A DNA stretch of 64,000 nt from Bacteroidales bacterium (GTDB lineage: Bacteria > Bacteroidota > Bacteroidia > Bacteroidales > F082). The translations under genes and the position numbers were made by a program. The stretch's first letter is position 1. Every line of letters starts with the position of its first letter. The stretch is from the NCBI GenBank assembly GCA_024709145.1, contig JANJXG010000003.1, forward strand, positions 1-64,000. Direction: 5' to 3'. The notes beneath the pieces are model-generated. The model saw only the letters and a list, made by a program, of their open reading frames with translations, did no database searches and was not told the origin of the DNA. This document shows positions 41,633 through 51,307 of this stretch, piece by piece.

Positions 41633-43327
41633 ATGACATTCTTCATTCACACCGTTTTGTCGATTCTTGGGGCACTTGCAATCTTCATTTTTGGCATGAA
41701 GCTGCTAAGTGAATCCCTTCAAAAATTGGCAGGTGAACGTATGAGGTATTATTTATCTACCCTGACATCCAGCCGCTGGAAAGGATTGTTTACAGGATTT
41801 GCAATCACAGCCACCATTCAATCGTCATCGGCCGCCACGGTTATGTTAATCGGATTTGTGAACGCAGGCCTTATCAGCGTGGCCGACTCAATCGGTTTGG
41901 TCCTGGGTGCCAACATTGGTACAACCGTAACCAGTTGGTTATTAACCTTTTTTGGTTTTTCCTACAATATTTTGATGATTGTTTTGCCTTTGCTGGCCTT
42001 TACATTTCCGCTTTATTTTTCTTCCAAATCGCATCATAAGTCGCTGGCCGAGTTTGCATTTGGCTTTGCAATTCTATTTATAGGACTTAATTTCCTCAGG
42101 GAGGCACTGCCTGTTGTTGATCCACAAAATCCTTTACTCCAATATCTGAGCAATTTAACGAATGAGAACCCCTTTTCGCTTCTGTTGATCGCTTTGGTCG
42201 GTATCCTGATTACATTGCTCATTCAATCATCTACAGCAACAATCGCACTGACCGCAGTTCTCCTGAGTGATGGATTTATTGATTTCGAAATGGCAGCAGC
42301 CTTGATTGTTGGCGAAAATATTGGAACTACAGCCACTGCAAATATTGCTGCATTGTTTGCAAACAGGAACGCAAAACGTACTGCTCTCATTCATTTGATG
42401 TTCAATATAGCAGGCGCCTTGCTCATTTTGCCATTTTTTAACTATGCTGTTTACTTTGTGGAATGGTTGAGCAGCATTTTGATGCAACACATCGACAATC
42501 GAATCATTGCAGCACCGCTGAAGGTGAGTTTGTTTCACAGTCTGTTTAATATTGTCAACGCATTGATCTGGATCAATTTAACTTCCTATTTGGAGAAAAT
42601 GTCGAAAATTTTAATCAGGCCGGCAGAAAACGAGGCTGAGAAGAACATTCTGAAATACAATGACAATTTCATTACACCTGTTTCAGAGATTTCTATTGTT
42701 CAGGCATTGAAAGAATTACAACTGATCAGTATTACAATTGAAAGAATGTTTGACCTGATTCCAAGAATGCTCATGGAAAAGGATGCAGAAAAGTTCAGGC
42801 TTTTATCTCAGGAAATGGACAGCAAGGAGGAAGTAATCGATAAAGTGGAAGGTGAGGTGAATAAATACATCTCAAAAATCAGCGAAAATAACCTGAGTGA
42901 GGAAGGGTCAAAACTAATCAATGCCATCGCCATCAGTGTAAACAATCTTGAGAGCATGGCGGATGTGTGCTACAAACTGGCACGAACAATTGAGAAGAAA
43001 AATGAACACAAAGCCTGGTTTACGCAGGAGCAGCGCAATAATATTCAAGAATTGGCACAACTGGTCTTTCAGTCACTTACATTCATGCAATGGCATTTGT
43101 CAGCCAATAAGTCACTGAGCATCGAAGAGGCGGAGAAGAATGAGGCTGCTATTAATATCCTAAGGATCAAATTGATAGAGGATAATATGAAGGATTTGCA
43201 TGAAAAGAAATATCCAGTAATTTCAGGCAATTATTATCAGCAGATGGTTGTTTATTACGAAAAACTCGGTGATCACGCCATCAACGTGATAGAGGCAATT
43301 CACAAGAGCCGCAAGGCTTCAAATTGA
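41633..43327 (+). CDS. Na/phosphate cotransporter family protein with PhoU-like tail
   Basis: 564 aa. Two repeats of the Na/Pi cotransporter (NptA/SLC34-like) domain in the N-terminal ~310 residues, each with a QSSSA or QSSTA motif (ATIQSSSAATVM near residue 60, LIQSSTATIAL near 200). The C-terminal ~220 residues form a helical PhoU-like cytoplasmic domain. It imports phosphate with sodium, or may export it. The gene is convergent with the LutA-like gene, with only 5 nt between the two stops and no visible terminator. Confidence 0.88.
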   Translation: MTFFIHTVLSILGALAIFIFGMKLLSESLQKLAGERMRYYLSTLTSSRWKGLFTGFAITATIQSSSAATVMLIGFVNAGLISVADSIGLVLGANIGTTVTSWLLTFFGFSYNILMIVLPLLAFTFPLYFSSKSHHKSLAEFAFGFAILFIGLNFLREALPVVDPQNPLLQYLSNLTNENPFSLLLIALVGILITLLIQSSTATIALTAVLLSDGFIDFEMAAALIVGENIGTTATANIAALFANRNAKRTALIHLMFNIAGALLILPFFNYAVYFVEWLSSILMQHIDNRIIAAPLKVSLFHSLFNIVNALIWINLTSYLEKMSKILIRPAENEAEKNILKYNDNFITPVSEISIVQALKELQLISITIERMFDLIPRMLMEKDAEKFRLLSQEMDSKEEVIDKVEGEVNKYISKISENNLSEEGSKLINAIAISVNNLESMADVCYKLARTIEKKNEHKAWFTQEQRNNIQELAQLVFQSLTFMQWHLSANKSLSIEEAEKNEAAINILRIKLIEDNMKDLHEKKYPVISGNYYQQMVVYYEKLGDHAINVIEAIHKSRKASN

Positions 43328-43332
43328 AACAA

Positions 43333-44052
43333 TCACCAGCCAGAGGCCAGAATATCAACAATGTGAATGGTTCGAATGGGAAGTTTTTGCTTGTTGATGT
43401 AGGCTTGCTGATGCATCAGACAGGAGAGATCGGTTGAAACAATGTATTCGGCTTCAGTGTCGAGGGCATGTTGAACTTTTTGCTCGGCCATAGCTACAGA
43501 AATGGCTTCATTTTTAACAGAGAAAGTGCCGCCAAAGCCACAGCAAACATGTCTGTTTTCCATTTCAACAAGCTCCAGACCATTCACTTTTGAAAGAAGC
43601 ATGCGTGCTTCGGTTTTGAGTCCGTATTCCCTTAAACCGGCGCAACTGTCGTGAAAGGTAACTTTGTGTGGAAAGCTGGCGCCGAGATCAATCACTCCAA
43701 GCTGATTTACAAGAAAGTCGGTAATTTCATACATGTTTTTCACCAACCTTTTATATTCCAGATGATTGGATGTGTTGTGAAACAGTTCCTGATAAGAATT
43801 TCTTACAAAGCCTGCGCATGAAGCCGAAGGGCCGACTACAGGTCTGTCATTAGGGAAATCTTTCAGAAACTTACCACCCAGTTTTTTCGCTTCATCCCAG
43901 AATCCACTGTTGAAAGCCATTTGTCCGCAGCAGGTCTGTTCGGGGTTGTATTGCACATCGACGCCGGCTTTACGCAATATTTTGACCAGATTCATGCCAG
44001 TTTCGGGATAAACCTGATCAACAAAGCAGGGGATAAAGAGATCAACCGTCAT
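43333..44052 (-). CDS. LutA/YkgE-type Fe-S protein (CCG domains)
   Basis: 239 aa. Two CCG (DUF3390-adjacent cysteine-rich) domains: QTCCGQMAFNSGFW (Cys41-Cys42) and HVCCGFGGTFSVK (~residue 173), the pattern of LutA, the Fe-S subunit of the L-lactate oxidation system and a relative of heterodisulfide reductase subunit HdrB. The start MTVDLFIPCFVDQVYPETG is typical. No lutB or lutC is visible nearby, so it may pair with partners elsewhere. Own -7 box at 44072-44079. Confidence 0.85.
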   Translation of the reverse strand: MTVDLFIPCFVDQVYPETGMNLVKILRKAGVDVQYNPEQTCCGQMAFNSGFWDEAKKLGGKFLKDFPNDRPVVGPSASCAGFVRNSYQELFHNTSNHLEYKRLVKNMYEITDFLVNQLGVIDLGASFPHKVTFHDSCAGLREYGLKTEARMLLSKVNGLELVEMENRHVCCGFGGTFSVKNEAISVAMAEQKVQHALDTEAEYIVSTDLSCLMHQQAYINKQKLPIRTIHIVDILASGW

Positions 44053-44071
44053 AATATTCAGCTATAAAATG

Positions 44072-44104
44072 CAAATATAGATCAAATGATTTATGTTTGG
44101 CCAA
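44072..44104 (-). promoter_or_regulatory. Candidate promoter of the LutA-like gene
   Basis: On the minus strand TTG (44102-44104), 22 nt spacer, TATATTTG (44072-44079), 19 nt ahead of the ATG. Fits the Bacteroidota pattern. Confidence 0.5.
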
Positions 44105-44135
44105 CGACTTTTGTTATTTCTGCTTGCATGCCCTG

Positions 44136-45386
44136 TCAAATCTCACCATGTGCAGCCTGAACTGATAAAAACTGCTGCCAGAAATCTGGATAGGATTTCA
44201 CCACCACCCGGGGATTTTCAATGTTGATCGAATCCAATACAAGCACTAGCGGGGCAAAGGCCATTGCCATCCTGTGATCATGGTATGTTTGAAAGGTAAT
44301 GTGCTTTCCTGACGGCAATTGAGAAGCAGGTCGGAACCGGTAACTCCCTTCTGAAAGTTTTTCAAACTGACACCCGAGTTGCAGAACCTGTTCCTGAAGG
44401 GCAGCCGTACGATCCGATTCTTTGAACCGAAGGTTTTCGAGCCCCTCGAACCTGGCTTCTAACCGGAGACCGGCACAGCAGGCAACGAGTGACGGCAACA
44501 TATCAGGATAATCTTGCAAATTAAATTCCGGATTGTGACTTAGCTTAGCTGTTTTAAATATTAAAAGCCCATCAGGCTCCTGAAATGATTCGACTCCCAA
44601 CATCGAAAACATCCCAACCATGGCTTTATCTCCTTGCAAACTGTTCAGCGATAAGTTTTTGAGCAACAATTCGCCTCCATCACTTAAAGCAACCATTTCG
44701 TACCAGAAGGCTGCACCGCTCCAATCGGGTTCAATGTCGAGATCAGCTTTGTGATAAGCGACAGGCAACACATGGATTTCTCTTTCCTTCACAAGCACAT
44801 TTGCGCCATAATGCCTCATGAGCTGAAGGCTCATATTCAGGTAAGGCATCGAGCTGAGGTTGTCGGTGAGCTTCAAAACGAGTCCGTTTTTCCAGGTTGG
44901 AGCAGCCAAAACCAGTGATGAGGCAAACTGGCTGCTTTTTTCCATGCTCACGGTTGTTTTGCCGCCTTCGAGTTTTTTGCCCTGAATGATCAGTGGAGGG
45001 AAGTCTTTATTTTCGGCATATTCGATTTGGGCACCTAAATCGCGCAGGCTGTAAACGAGGTCGGCTACGGGACGAAGCTTCATTCGGTCGGTTCCGGTTA
45101 GCAGCCATTTTCCCGGCGTGGTGGCAAGGTAGGTGACTAAAAAGCGAAAAACAGTGCCTGCGTTGCCACAATCAACGACTGTGGGAATATCTGTTTTGGC
45201 GCAATTTTGTATAAGGTCAAGGTTTTTTATCAACATTTGTGTGTCGTCGGCTTCCGAAAGCCGGCCGATAGGCATTTGCTTGAAACCAGCATACGCCTTG
45301 ATCATCAAGGCTCTGTTGCTGAGGCTTTTGCTACCTGGCAGCGATACCTGTGCTTTGAATTTTTTATGCTGAAGGGTCAGTTTCAT
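44136..45386 (-). CDS. aroA: 3-phosphoshikimate 1-carboxyvinyltransferase (EPSP synthase)
   Basis: 416 aa. Shikimate pathway enzyme joining shikimate-3-phosphate and PEP. Conserved residues: LPGSKSLSNRAL (Lys20, Arg25), GNAGTVFRFL, TGTDRMKLRPVADL, SSQFASSLVLAAP, DYPDMLPSLVACC, RFKESDR and DHRMAMAFAP. The sequence is of the shorter, divergent Bacteroidota type. Starts 3 nt after aroB on the same strand, so the two shikimate genes are co-transcribed. Confidence 0.93.
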   Translation of the reverse strand: MKLTLQHKKFKAQVSLPGSKSLSNRALMIKAYAGFKQMPIGRLSEADDTQMLIKNLDLIQNCAKTDIPTVVDCGNAGTVFRFLVTYLATTPGKWLLTGTDRMKLRPVADLVYSLRDLGAQIEYAENKDFPPLIIQGKKLEGGKTTVSMEKSSQFASSLVLAAPTWKNGLVLKLTDNLSSMPYLNMSLQLMRHYGANVLVKEREIHVLPVAYHKADLDIEPDWSGAAFWYEMVALSDGGELLLKNLSLNSLQGDKAMVGMFSMLGVESFQEPDGLLIFKTAKLSHNPEFNLQDYPDMLPSLVACCAGLRLEARFEGLENLRFKESDRTAALQEQVLQLGCQFEKLSEGSYRFRPASQLPSGKHITFQTYHDHRMAMAFAPLVLVLDSINIENPRVVVKSYPDFWQQFLSVQAAHGEI

Positions 45387-45389
45387 TTT

Positions 45390-46469
45390 TTAAAGGATTA
45401 GTTTCAGGTATTCCAGCAGGCTTGCTTCAACTGCCTGAACTGGTACACTCACATCGTAATGTGCCTTACCAGGCTCAGAAATCAACACAAATTTGAGCTG
45501 ATTTCCCGTATTTTTTTTGTCTTGTGCCATTCGGCCAATCAACTGCGGAATGATATTTTTATCAAATAAGTATGGTTTAAACCACGTCTTATAAATAGTA
45601 ATATATTGATATATGTAACTATAGGAAAGACCCATTTGTTTGTTTGAAATTAACATCTCTGTTAATATACCGGCTGCAACTGCTTCACCATGAAGCAATG
45701 GAAATGACATTTGCAAGGCTTCTGATTCAAAGGCATGACCGATCGTGTGGCCGAAGTTGAGAATTTTACGCAAGCCATTTTCGGTTGGGTCGAGCGAAGT
45801 GACAGATGTTTTTATTTTGACACAGCTTTCGATCATGGTTTTCCAGCGGGAAAAATCCACTTTTTGATTGAGGGCTTCCCTGAGTAAGTTTGGCTCAGAA
45901 ATATATGCGTATTTCAAAACTTCGCCCCATCCGGAAATAATTTGTTGATGGTCAAGAGATTGCAAGAAATCCGGAAAAATCAAAACAAATTCAGGAAGAT
46001 AAAAAGTGCCTATGTGGTTTTTGTAAAAGTCAAAATCGATCCCTGTCTTTCCGCCGATGGCAGCGTCAGTCATTGCCAGCAAGGTGGTTGGGATATGCAA
46101 GGTGCGAATCCCTCTTTTGTAGCAGGAAGCGGCAAAACCTCCTATATCGGTAATGACACCTCCTCCAAGATTAATCAATAATGCATCGCGGCCTGCTTGT
46201 TGTTCGGTGAGTTTTTCCCAGATGATAGCTGTAGTAGCAAGGTTTTTGTGGTTTTCTCCGGATGGAATCTGAATAAGATGCCAATGTGGTTGTGCTTGCC
46301 GAAGCATTTTTTCAAGCAAGGGAAGACAATGCGTGTAACAATTTTCATCCGTAAGTAAAAAAACTTTTAGATTTCTTTGATTGCTGTCAATAAGCATGCT
46401 TTCAAGCATTTGCAAAGCATCTTGCTCAAAAAGTACATGTCCTTTCGTTGTCATTGGATCCATTTTCAT
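45390..46469 (-). CDS. aroB: 3-dehydroquinate synthase
   Basis: 359 aa. NAD-dependent second step of the shikimate pathway. The NAD-binding region reads LINLGGGVITDIGGFAASCYKRGI, the metal/substrate region GWGEVLKYAYI, and the metal-binding NFGHTIGHAFES is present, with HGEAVAAGI after it. First gene of the aroBA pair. A -7 box (TATTTTTG, minus, 46507-46514) lies 37 nt upstream. Confidence 0.94.
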   Translation of the reverse strand: MKMDPMTTKGHVLFEQDALQMLESMLIDSNQRNLKVFLLTDENCYTHCLPLLEKMLRQAQPHWHLIQIPSGENHKNLATTAIIWEKLTEQQAGRDALLINLGGGVITDIGGFAASCYKRGIRTLHIPTTLLAMTDAAIGGKTGIDFDFYKNHIGTFYLPEFVLIFPDFLQSLDHQQIISGWGEVLKYAYISEPNLLREALNQKVDFSRWKTMIESCVKIKTSVTSLDPTENGLRKILNFGHTIGHAFESEALQMSFPLLHGEAVAAGILTEMLISNKQMGLSYSYIYQYITIYKTWFKPYLFDKNIIPQLIGRMAQDKKNTGNQLKFVLISEPGKAHYDVSVPVQAVEASLLEYLKLIL

Positions 46470-46506
46470 TGTGCAGGTCGAAATATTTTTCTTAGCCTTT
46501 CAGCTG

Positions 46507-46514
46507 CAAAAATA
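46507..46514 (-). promoter_or_regulatory. -7 box for aroBA
   Basis: TATTTTTG on the minus strand, exact match, implying a leader of about 30 nt. Confidence 0.45.
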
Positions 46515-46591
46515 ATCGTTAAGCCCGAATAGTGGCCAAATATTGATTGGATTCGGTCAAAGAGCAGCTTTGCAGCTGATGCAAATGAAGG

Positions 46592-47812
46592 TTAGTAGAA
46601 GGCAGCCAGCAATAAGTCGAGATGTTGAAACGGGATGTCGTGTAACTTGCTGATTTGTTGATTAGTAAGGATTCCGTTGAAAATATAGGCTCCTTTTGAG
46701 AAGGCTCTGTTTGCTTTCAGTGTATTGTCAACACCACCATTTTCAGCGATTTCGAGCAGGAGAGAGCTGAAAAAGTTGCTAAAAGAAGTAGAAGCGGTAT
46801 TGGGAACTTTAGATGCTATGTTGGGAACGCAATAATGCGTCACACCATGCACCTGATACACCGGATTTTGATGATTCGTGGGGCGTGAGGTCTCAAAACA
46901 TCCACCCTGATCGATACTCACATCAATGATTACCGAACCTGGTTTCATTTTACTTACCATATTTTCCGGGATGAAGCAAGGCGAAGTGCCCACCGGTGCA
47001 TGTTTGGCTGCAATTACTACATCTGCTGTCAGCAAAGCTTTTTCAATTTCATCGGGCTGAAAGACCGAAGTGTAGATACGTGAACCAAGGTTGTTTTGCA
47101 GTGTGCGAAGTTTATACATCGAATTGTCAAAAACTTTCACAAGGGCTCCAAGACCGAGGGCTGCCCTTGAGGCGTATTCGGATACAGTGCCTGAACCAAT
47201 TATTACAACTTCAGTTGAGGGAACTCCCGGAAATCCTCCCAGCATAATTCCTTTCCCGTATTGGGGATGGCAAAGGTATTCGGCTGCAATAAGCATGGAG
47301 GCGTTGCCGATGATTTCGCTCATTGAACGTACAAGCGGCAAAGCACCAGTTTTATCCTGAATGTGCTCAAAAGCAATGGCATTGATTTTTTTCGCCATCA
47401 ACAAATTGAAATATTCCTTGGAGCGTGTTGGCAGTTGAAGTACCGACATCAGGCAGCGGCGCTTATCCAGCATTTCAATCTCTTCTCTGATGGGCGGAGC
47501 GATTTTCAATATGATGTCGGTGCCAAACACTGTGGCATGGTCGCCCACAATTTCGGCACCTGCTTCAGCATATTCGTGATCGGTAAAATGGGCTTTTTCG
47601 CCGGCGTTTTGTTCAATCAAAATGCGATGACCATGATTGGTAAGCAATTTCACGGCGGAAGGCACCAATCCAACCCTGTTTTCGTTGGCTGAAAGTTCAC
47701 GGGGAATACCGATGGTCAAAGAGCTGGATTTTTTTGTCGTCTCGAGCATTTCCTCTTTGGGCAAAAGCCCGGCGGCGCTGGCAAACTGAACAAATTGGCG
47801 TGTGTCGGACAT
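46592..47812 (-). CDS. ald: Alanine dehydrogenase
   Basis: 406 aa. NAD-dependent interconversion of alanine with pyruvate and ammonia. N-terminal catalytic domain TIGIPRELSANENRVGLVPSAV, then GVTHYCVPNIASKVPNTAS near the C-terminus; Rossmann motif VVIIGSGTVSEYASRAALGLGA. About 30 residues precede the usual start of the catalytic domain. The gene is third in a tight minus-strand run porX-tsaE-ald (7 nt after tsaE). Confidence 0.92.
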   Translation of the reverse strand: MSDTRQFVQFASAAGLLPKEEMLETTKKSSSLTIGIPRELSANENRVGLVPSAVKLLTNHGHRILIEQNAGEKAHFTDHEYAEAGAEIVGDHATVFGTDIILKIAPPIREEIEMLDKRRCLMSVLQLPTRSKEYFNLLMAKKINAIAFEHIQDKTGALPLVRSMSEIIGNASMLIAAEYLCHPQYGKGIMLGGFPGVPSTEVVIIGSGTVSEYASRAALGLGALVKVFDNSMYKLRTLQNNLGSRIYTSVFQPDEIEKALLTADVVIAAKHAPVGTSPCFIPENMVSKMKPGSVIIDVSIDQGGCFETSRPTNHQNPVYQVHGVTHYCVPNIASKVPNTASTSFSNFFSSLLLEIAENGGVDNTLKANRAFSKGAYIFNGILTNQQISKLHDIPFQHLDLLLAAFY

Positions 47813-47819
47813 GAAACAA

Positions 47820-48260
47820 TTACGGATTAGCGTGAATTACTTCGGCTTCAACGTTTCTTTCTTCTTTTGTTCCGGCCAAAGTTATGGACACTTTTACGTA
47901 CTTCTCAGGCAAAAGTTCCTCAATTTTTTCAGGCCATTCCAAGAGGCAGGGGTAGCCGCTGTAGAAATAGTTTTCGTAACCAATATCAAAGACCTCTCTG
48001 ATTTGGTTGATGCGATAAAAATCAAAATGATAGACAACGAAATCCTGGTCACCGGCATATTCATTCACGATGGAGAAACTCGGGCTGCTCACTTCATCCA
48101 TGATGTTGAGCTGACGACAAATTTCTTTGATGAGCGTGGTTTTTCCTGCACCCATTTCGCCATAAAAAGCCATGATTTTGGCTTCTGCAAGCATGGGAAT
48201 CAGGGCCTGGGCCAGTTCAGGGAGCTGACTTTTCGCTTTGAGATGATAGGTTAGTTTCAT
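47820..48260 (-). CDS. tsaE: tRNA threonylcarbamoyladenosine biosynthesis ATPase TsaE
   Basis: 146 aa, standard length. P-loop GEMGAGKTTLIKEI, followed by SSPSFSIVNEY, VYHFDFYRI and CLLEWPEKIEELLP, the TsaE (YjeE) signature set. It powers the TsaBDE complex that adds t6A37 to ANN-decoding tRNAs. Overlaps porX by 4 nt. Confidence 0.95.
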   Translation of the reverse strand: MKLTYHLKAKSQLPELAQALIPMLAEAKIMAFYGEMGAGKTTLIKEICRQLNIMDEVSSPSFSIVNEYAGDQDFVVYHFDFYRINQIREVFDIGYENYFYSGYPCLLEWPEKIEELLPEKYVKVSITLAGTKEERNVEAEVIHANP

Positions 48261-49813
48261 TTGGCTTTCAGATAGGCAACAGGGATCAGCATTTCATGCA
48301 TTGATATGCCTCCATGCTGAAAGGTATTTCGGTAGTAATTCACATAATGGTTGTAATTATTCGGATACGCGAAAAAATCATTGGCTCTGGTGAATACATA
48401 GGCTGTACTCACATTGATTCTTGGGAGAAATATTTCTTCGGGATCTCTGATCTCAAACACTTCCTTCGAATTGTATTTCAGGCTTTTGCCATACTTATAG
48501 CGCAAATTGGTGTTTACAGTCCTGTCGCCCAGAATTTTCACAGGATCCTTTACATACACCGATCCGTGATCGGTAGTTACGATCATATCGCATTTTTTCT
48601 GACTGATAAATTTGATGATGTCGAAAAGTGAGGAGTGTTTGAACCATGAAAGCATCAGCGAGCGGTAGGCAGCTTCATCCTCAGCAAGTTCACGAATCAT
48701 TTCCATTTCTGTACGGGCATGTGAGAGCATGTCGACAAAATTGTAAACAATCACATTAAGTTTGTTACTCATCAAATTTGAAATATTTTCAGCGAGTTTT
48801 TTGCCACTATTGAGATTCAATACTTTATTGTAGGAATACCTGATATCTTTGCCAAATCGCCTCAATTGTTCGCCCAGCAGTTCGGATTCAAACTGATTCT
48901 TTGTTCCTTCATCTTCTTCATCCACCCAATATTTTGGAAACTTACGCCGGATTTCGGAAGGCATCAGTCCGGCAAAAAGAGCATTGCGGGCATATTGTGT
49001 GGTCGTAGGCAGGATGCTGTAATAGATATCATCCGCTTCAATCCGGAAATATTCTTCAATCAGTGGCTGAATGGCTTTCCACTGATCATACCGTAGGTTA
49101 TCGATCAGGATGACGAAGAGCGGCCTGTCGCTGCCGTCGATCCTTGGAAGTATTTTATCCCGGATCAGGGTGTGAGACAATACGGGTTTTTCCTGGCTTT
49201 TATTGTTGATCCAGCTCACATAGTTTCTTTCGATGAAGCGGGAGAAAACAGTATTGGCCTCATCTTGCTGCATACTTAGCACCTGCCTGATGCCATTGTC
49301 CTGTGATTGTTCAAGCTCCAGTTCCCAGCGTACAAGTTTTTTGTAGACCTCCACCCATTCAGTATGGTTAAGCTGGTTGCTCAATTCCAGACCGATCTGC
49401 CTGAACTCCTGCTGGTAGCTCATGGTAGTTTTTTCACTGACAAGTTTTTGATTGTCGAGGTTGCGTTTGAGTGAAAGCAAAATTTGGTTGGGCTTCACAG
49501 GCTTGATCAGGTAATCTGCGATTTTGCTGCCAATGGCATCCTCCATGATGGCCTCTTCCTCGCTTTTGGTAATCATCACGACCGGCAAATTAGGGTAGTC
49601 TTTTTTGATTTGTTCGAGCGTTTCGATTCCCGACATACCGGGCATGTTTTCATCTAAAAAGACAATGTCAAAAACTTCGTTCTGAAGCAGATCAATGGCT
49701 TCATCGCCATTGTTGGTTGTTGCTACTTCATAACCTTTGTGTTCGAGAAAAATGATGTGTGGCTTCAACATATCAATTTCATCATCTGCCCAGAGTATCC
49801 TGACTTTTTCCAT
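48257..49813 (-). CDS. porX: PorX-type response regulator with PglZ/alkaline-phosphatase-like domain
   Basis: 518 aa. A receiver domain (~1-120; ILWADDEIDM; phosphoacceptor Asp54 in VFLDENMPGMSG; TKSEEE; IKPVKPNQI) joined through a helical linker to a PglZ/alkaline-phosphatase superfamily domain (~205-518) with PLFVILIDNLRYDQW and VTTDHGSVYVKDP. This is the architecture of PorX, which with PorY controls type IX secretion genes. It fits the several T9SS sorting domains in this window. First gene of porX-tsaE-ald. Confidence 0.93.
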   Translation of the reverse strand: MEKVRILWADDEIDMLKPHIIFLEHKGYEVATTNNGDEAIDLLQNEVFDIVFLDENMPGMSGIETLEQIKKDYPNLPVVMITKSEEEAIMEDAIGSKIADYLIKPVKPNQILLSLKRNLDNQKLVSEKTTMSYQQEFRQIGLELSNQLNHTEWVEVYKKLVRWELELEQSQDNGIRQVLSMQQDEANTVFSRFIERNYVSWINNKSQEKPVLSHTLIRDKILPRIDGSDRPLFVILIDNLRYDQWKAIQPLIEEYFRIEADDIYYSILPTTTQYARNALFAGLMPSEIRRKFPKYWVDEEDEGTKNQFESELLGEQLRRFGKDIRYSYNKVLNLNSGKKLAENISNLMSNKLNVIVYNFVDMLSHARTEMEMIRELAEDEAAYRSLMLSWFKHSSLFDIIKFISQKKCDMIVTTDHGSVYVKDPVKILGDRTVNTNLRYKYGKSLKYNSKEVFEIRDPEEIFLPRINVSTAYVFTRANDFFAYPNNYNHYVNYYRNTFQHGGISMHEMLIPVAYLKAK

Positions 49814-49867
49814 GTTATTTATTTTCAGTTTGTTAAATTGTGGGTAAACGTGTTATCAATATGTGAT

Positions 49868-49875
49868 TACTTTTG
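49868..49875 (+). promoter_or_regulatory. -7 box for the HD phosphohydrolase gene
   Basis: TACTTTTG, exact match. It overlaps an in-frame TTG at 49873 and thereby excludes it as a start. Confidence 0.5.
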
Positions 49876-49947
49876 CAGCCTATAATGCGGTTTTCAATGG
49901 TTTATTGTTTCAAAAACGATGCCATTCGCACAAAATTAACTTTTTTT

Positions 49948-51189
49948 ATGGCTCTAGGTGTTCATTCAAAAAAGAAGATATTAAACGATCCTGTTTACGG
50001 ATTTATTCAAATACCTGATAATCTACATTTTGCAATCATTGAACATCCGTATTTTCAGCGTTTGCGAAGAATAAAACAGCTTGGTTTGACGCATCTTGTC
50101 TACCCCGGAGCCTTGCACACCAGGTTTCAGCATTCTCTTGGCGCTATGCACCTGATGCGTCAGGCAATCGAACTGCTCAGGTCTAAAGGTCATGAGATCA
50201 GTGATGCTGAACTGCAGGCCGGTTCGCTGGCGATATTGCTTCACGACATAGGACACGGTCCTTATTCTCATACCCTCGAAAAAACGATTGTCACCGGACT
50301 GAACCATGAACAACTTTCATCCATACTGATGCAAAAGCTAAATCAGGAGTTCGATGGCAAACTAAATGAGACGATCAGGGTTTTTCAGGGAACACATGAG
50401 AAGAAATTCCTCTGTCAACTTGTTTCAGGTCAGCTCGATATGGATAGGATGGACTATCTGAAGCGGGATAGTTTTTTCTCGGGTGTGGCTGAAGGTACCA
50501 TCAATGCTGACCGATTGCTGGCGATGCTTAACGTTGTTGAGGATAGTCTCGTGATTGAGGCAAAGGGTATTTATTCGGTTGAAAAGTTTTTGGGTGCGAG
50601 ACGACTCATGTACTGGCAGGTTTATCTGCACAAAACAGTCCTTGCAGCAGAATACATGCTGATGAATTGCCTCCGCCGGGCAAAATGGCTCAGCCGGGAA
50701 GGTCGTCAGTTGCCTGCAACACCTGCTCTGTCGTGGTTTTTAAACAACGAACCTTCGGAAGATGATTTTCTTCAACAGGATACTCCTTTGAAGATGTTTA
50801 CACAACTCGATGATTTTGATGTGTTTACATCATTGAAGTTATGGCAGCACGATTCCGACCTGGTGCTCGCATGGTTGAGTTCGGCTATCGTTAACAGGCA
50901 ACTTTTCAAGGTAGAATTGTCAAATGAACCTTTTTTACCCGAAAGGACGTTGGATTTACACCAGCGAATCATCAAGTATTTTAGTGTGTCGGCTGAAGAT
51001 GCCGGTTTTTTGTTCATCGACGAATCAACATCCAATCACGCCTACCATCCTTTGCAACCCAGCATTCAGATTTTATACAAAGACGGACAACAAAAAGACA
51101 TCTCCCAGGCTTCGGACCAAATCACCATATCAGTTCTCACTAAACCTGTAACAAAATATTTTCTTTGTTATCCCAAAGAGATTTGTTGA
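49948..51189 (+). CDS. HD-domain phosphohydrolase (dNTPase-like)
   Basis: About 413 aa. The metal-binding HD pattern is clear: RFQHSLGAMHL, then ILLHDIGHGPYSH (His99-Asp100), and SGQLDMDRMDYLKRD, as in the SAMHD1/dGTPase-like family. It probably hydrolyses dNTPs or related phosphoesters. The start was placed at ATG 49948 because family members begin just ahead of KKILNDPVYGFI; ATG codons at 49885 and 49897 are also possible, while TTG 49873 falls in the -7 box. Confidence 0.88.
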   Translation: MALGVHSKKKILNDPVYGFIQIPDNLHFAIIEHPYFQRLRRIKQLGLTHLVYPGALHTRFQHSLGAMHLMRQAIELLRSKGHEISDAELQAGSLAILLHDIGHGPYSHTLEKTIVTGLNHEQLSSILMQKLNQEFDGKLNETIRVFQGTHEKKFLCQLVSGQLDMDRMDYLKRDSFFSGVAEGTINADRLLAMLNVVEDSLVIEAKGIYSVEKFLGARRLMYWQVYLHKTVLAAEYMLMNCLRRAKWLSREGRQLPATPALSWFLNNEPSEDDFLQQDTPLKMFTQLDDFDVFTSLKLWQHDSDLVLAWLSSAIVNRQLFKVELSNEPFLPERTLDLHQRIIKYFSVSAEDAGFLFIDESTSNHAYHPLQPSIQILYKDGQQKDISQASDQITISVLTKPVTKYFLCYPKEIC

Positions 51190-51307
51190 ATGTTGTGAAT
51201 TTGATAACATCCCTCGATGAATTTCTTCCATTAAAGATTAAACAACCTGATTGCGGACTTCGTTTTCTACTTCAAAACTTACACACTTATTATATAAATA
51301 TTTGTTA

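Noticed and set aside
43365-43376. GGTTCGAATGGG resembling a tRNA T-arm
   Set aside because: It lies inside the LutA-like coding sequence and no acceptor stem, anticodon arm or matching 5' half surrounds it.
49873-49947. Longer N-terminus for the HD phosphohydrolase
   Set aside because: Begins inside the -7 box, and the extra residues are not part of the family domain; ATG codons at 49885 and 49897 remain possible.
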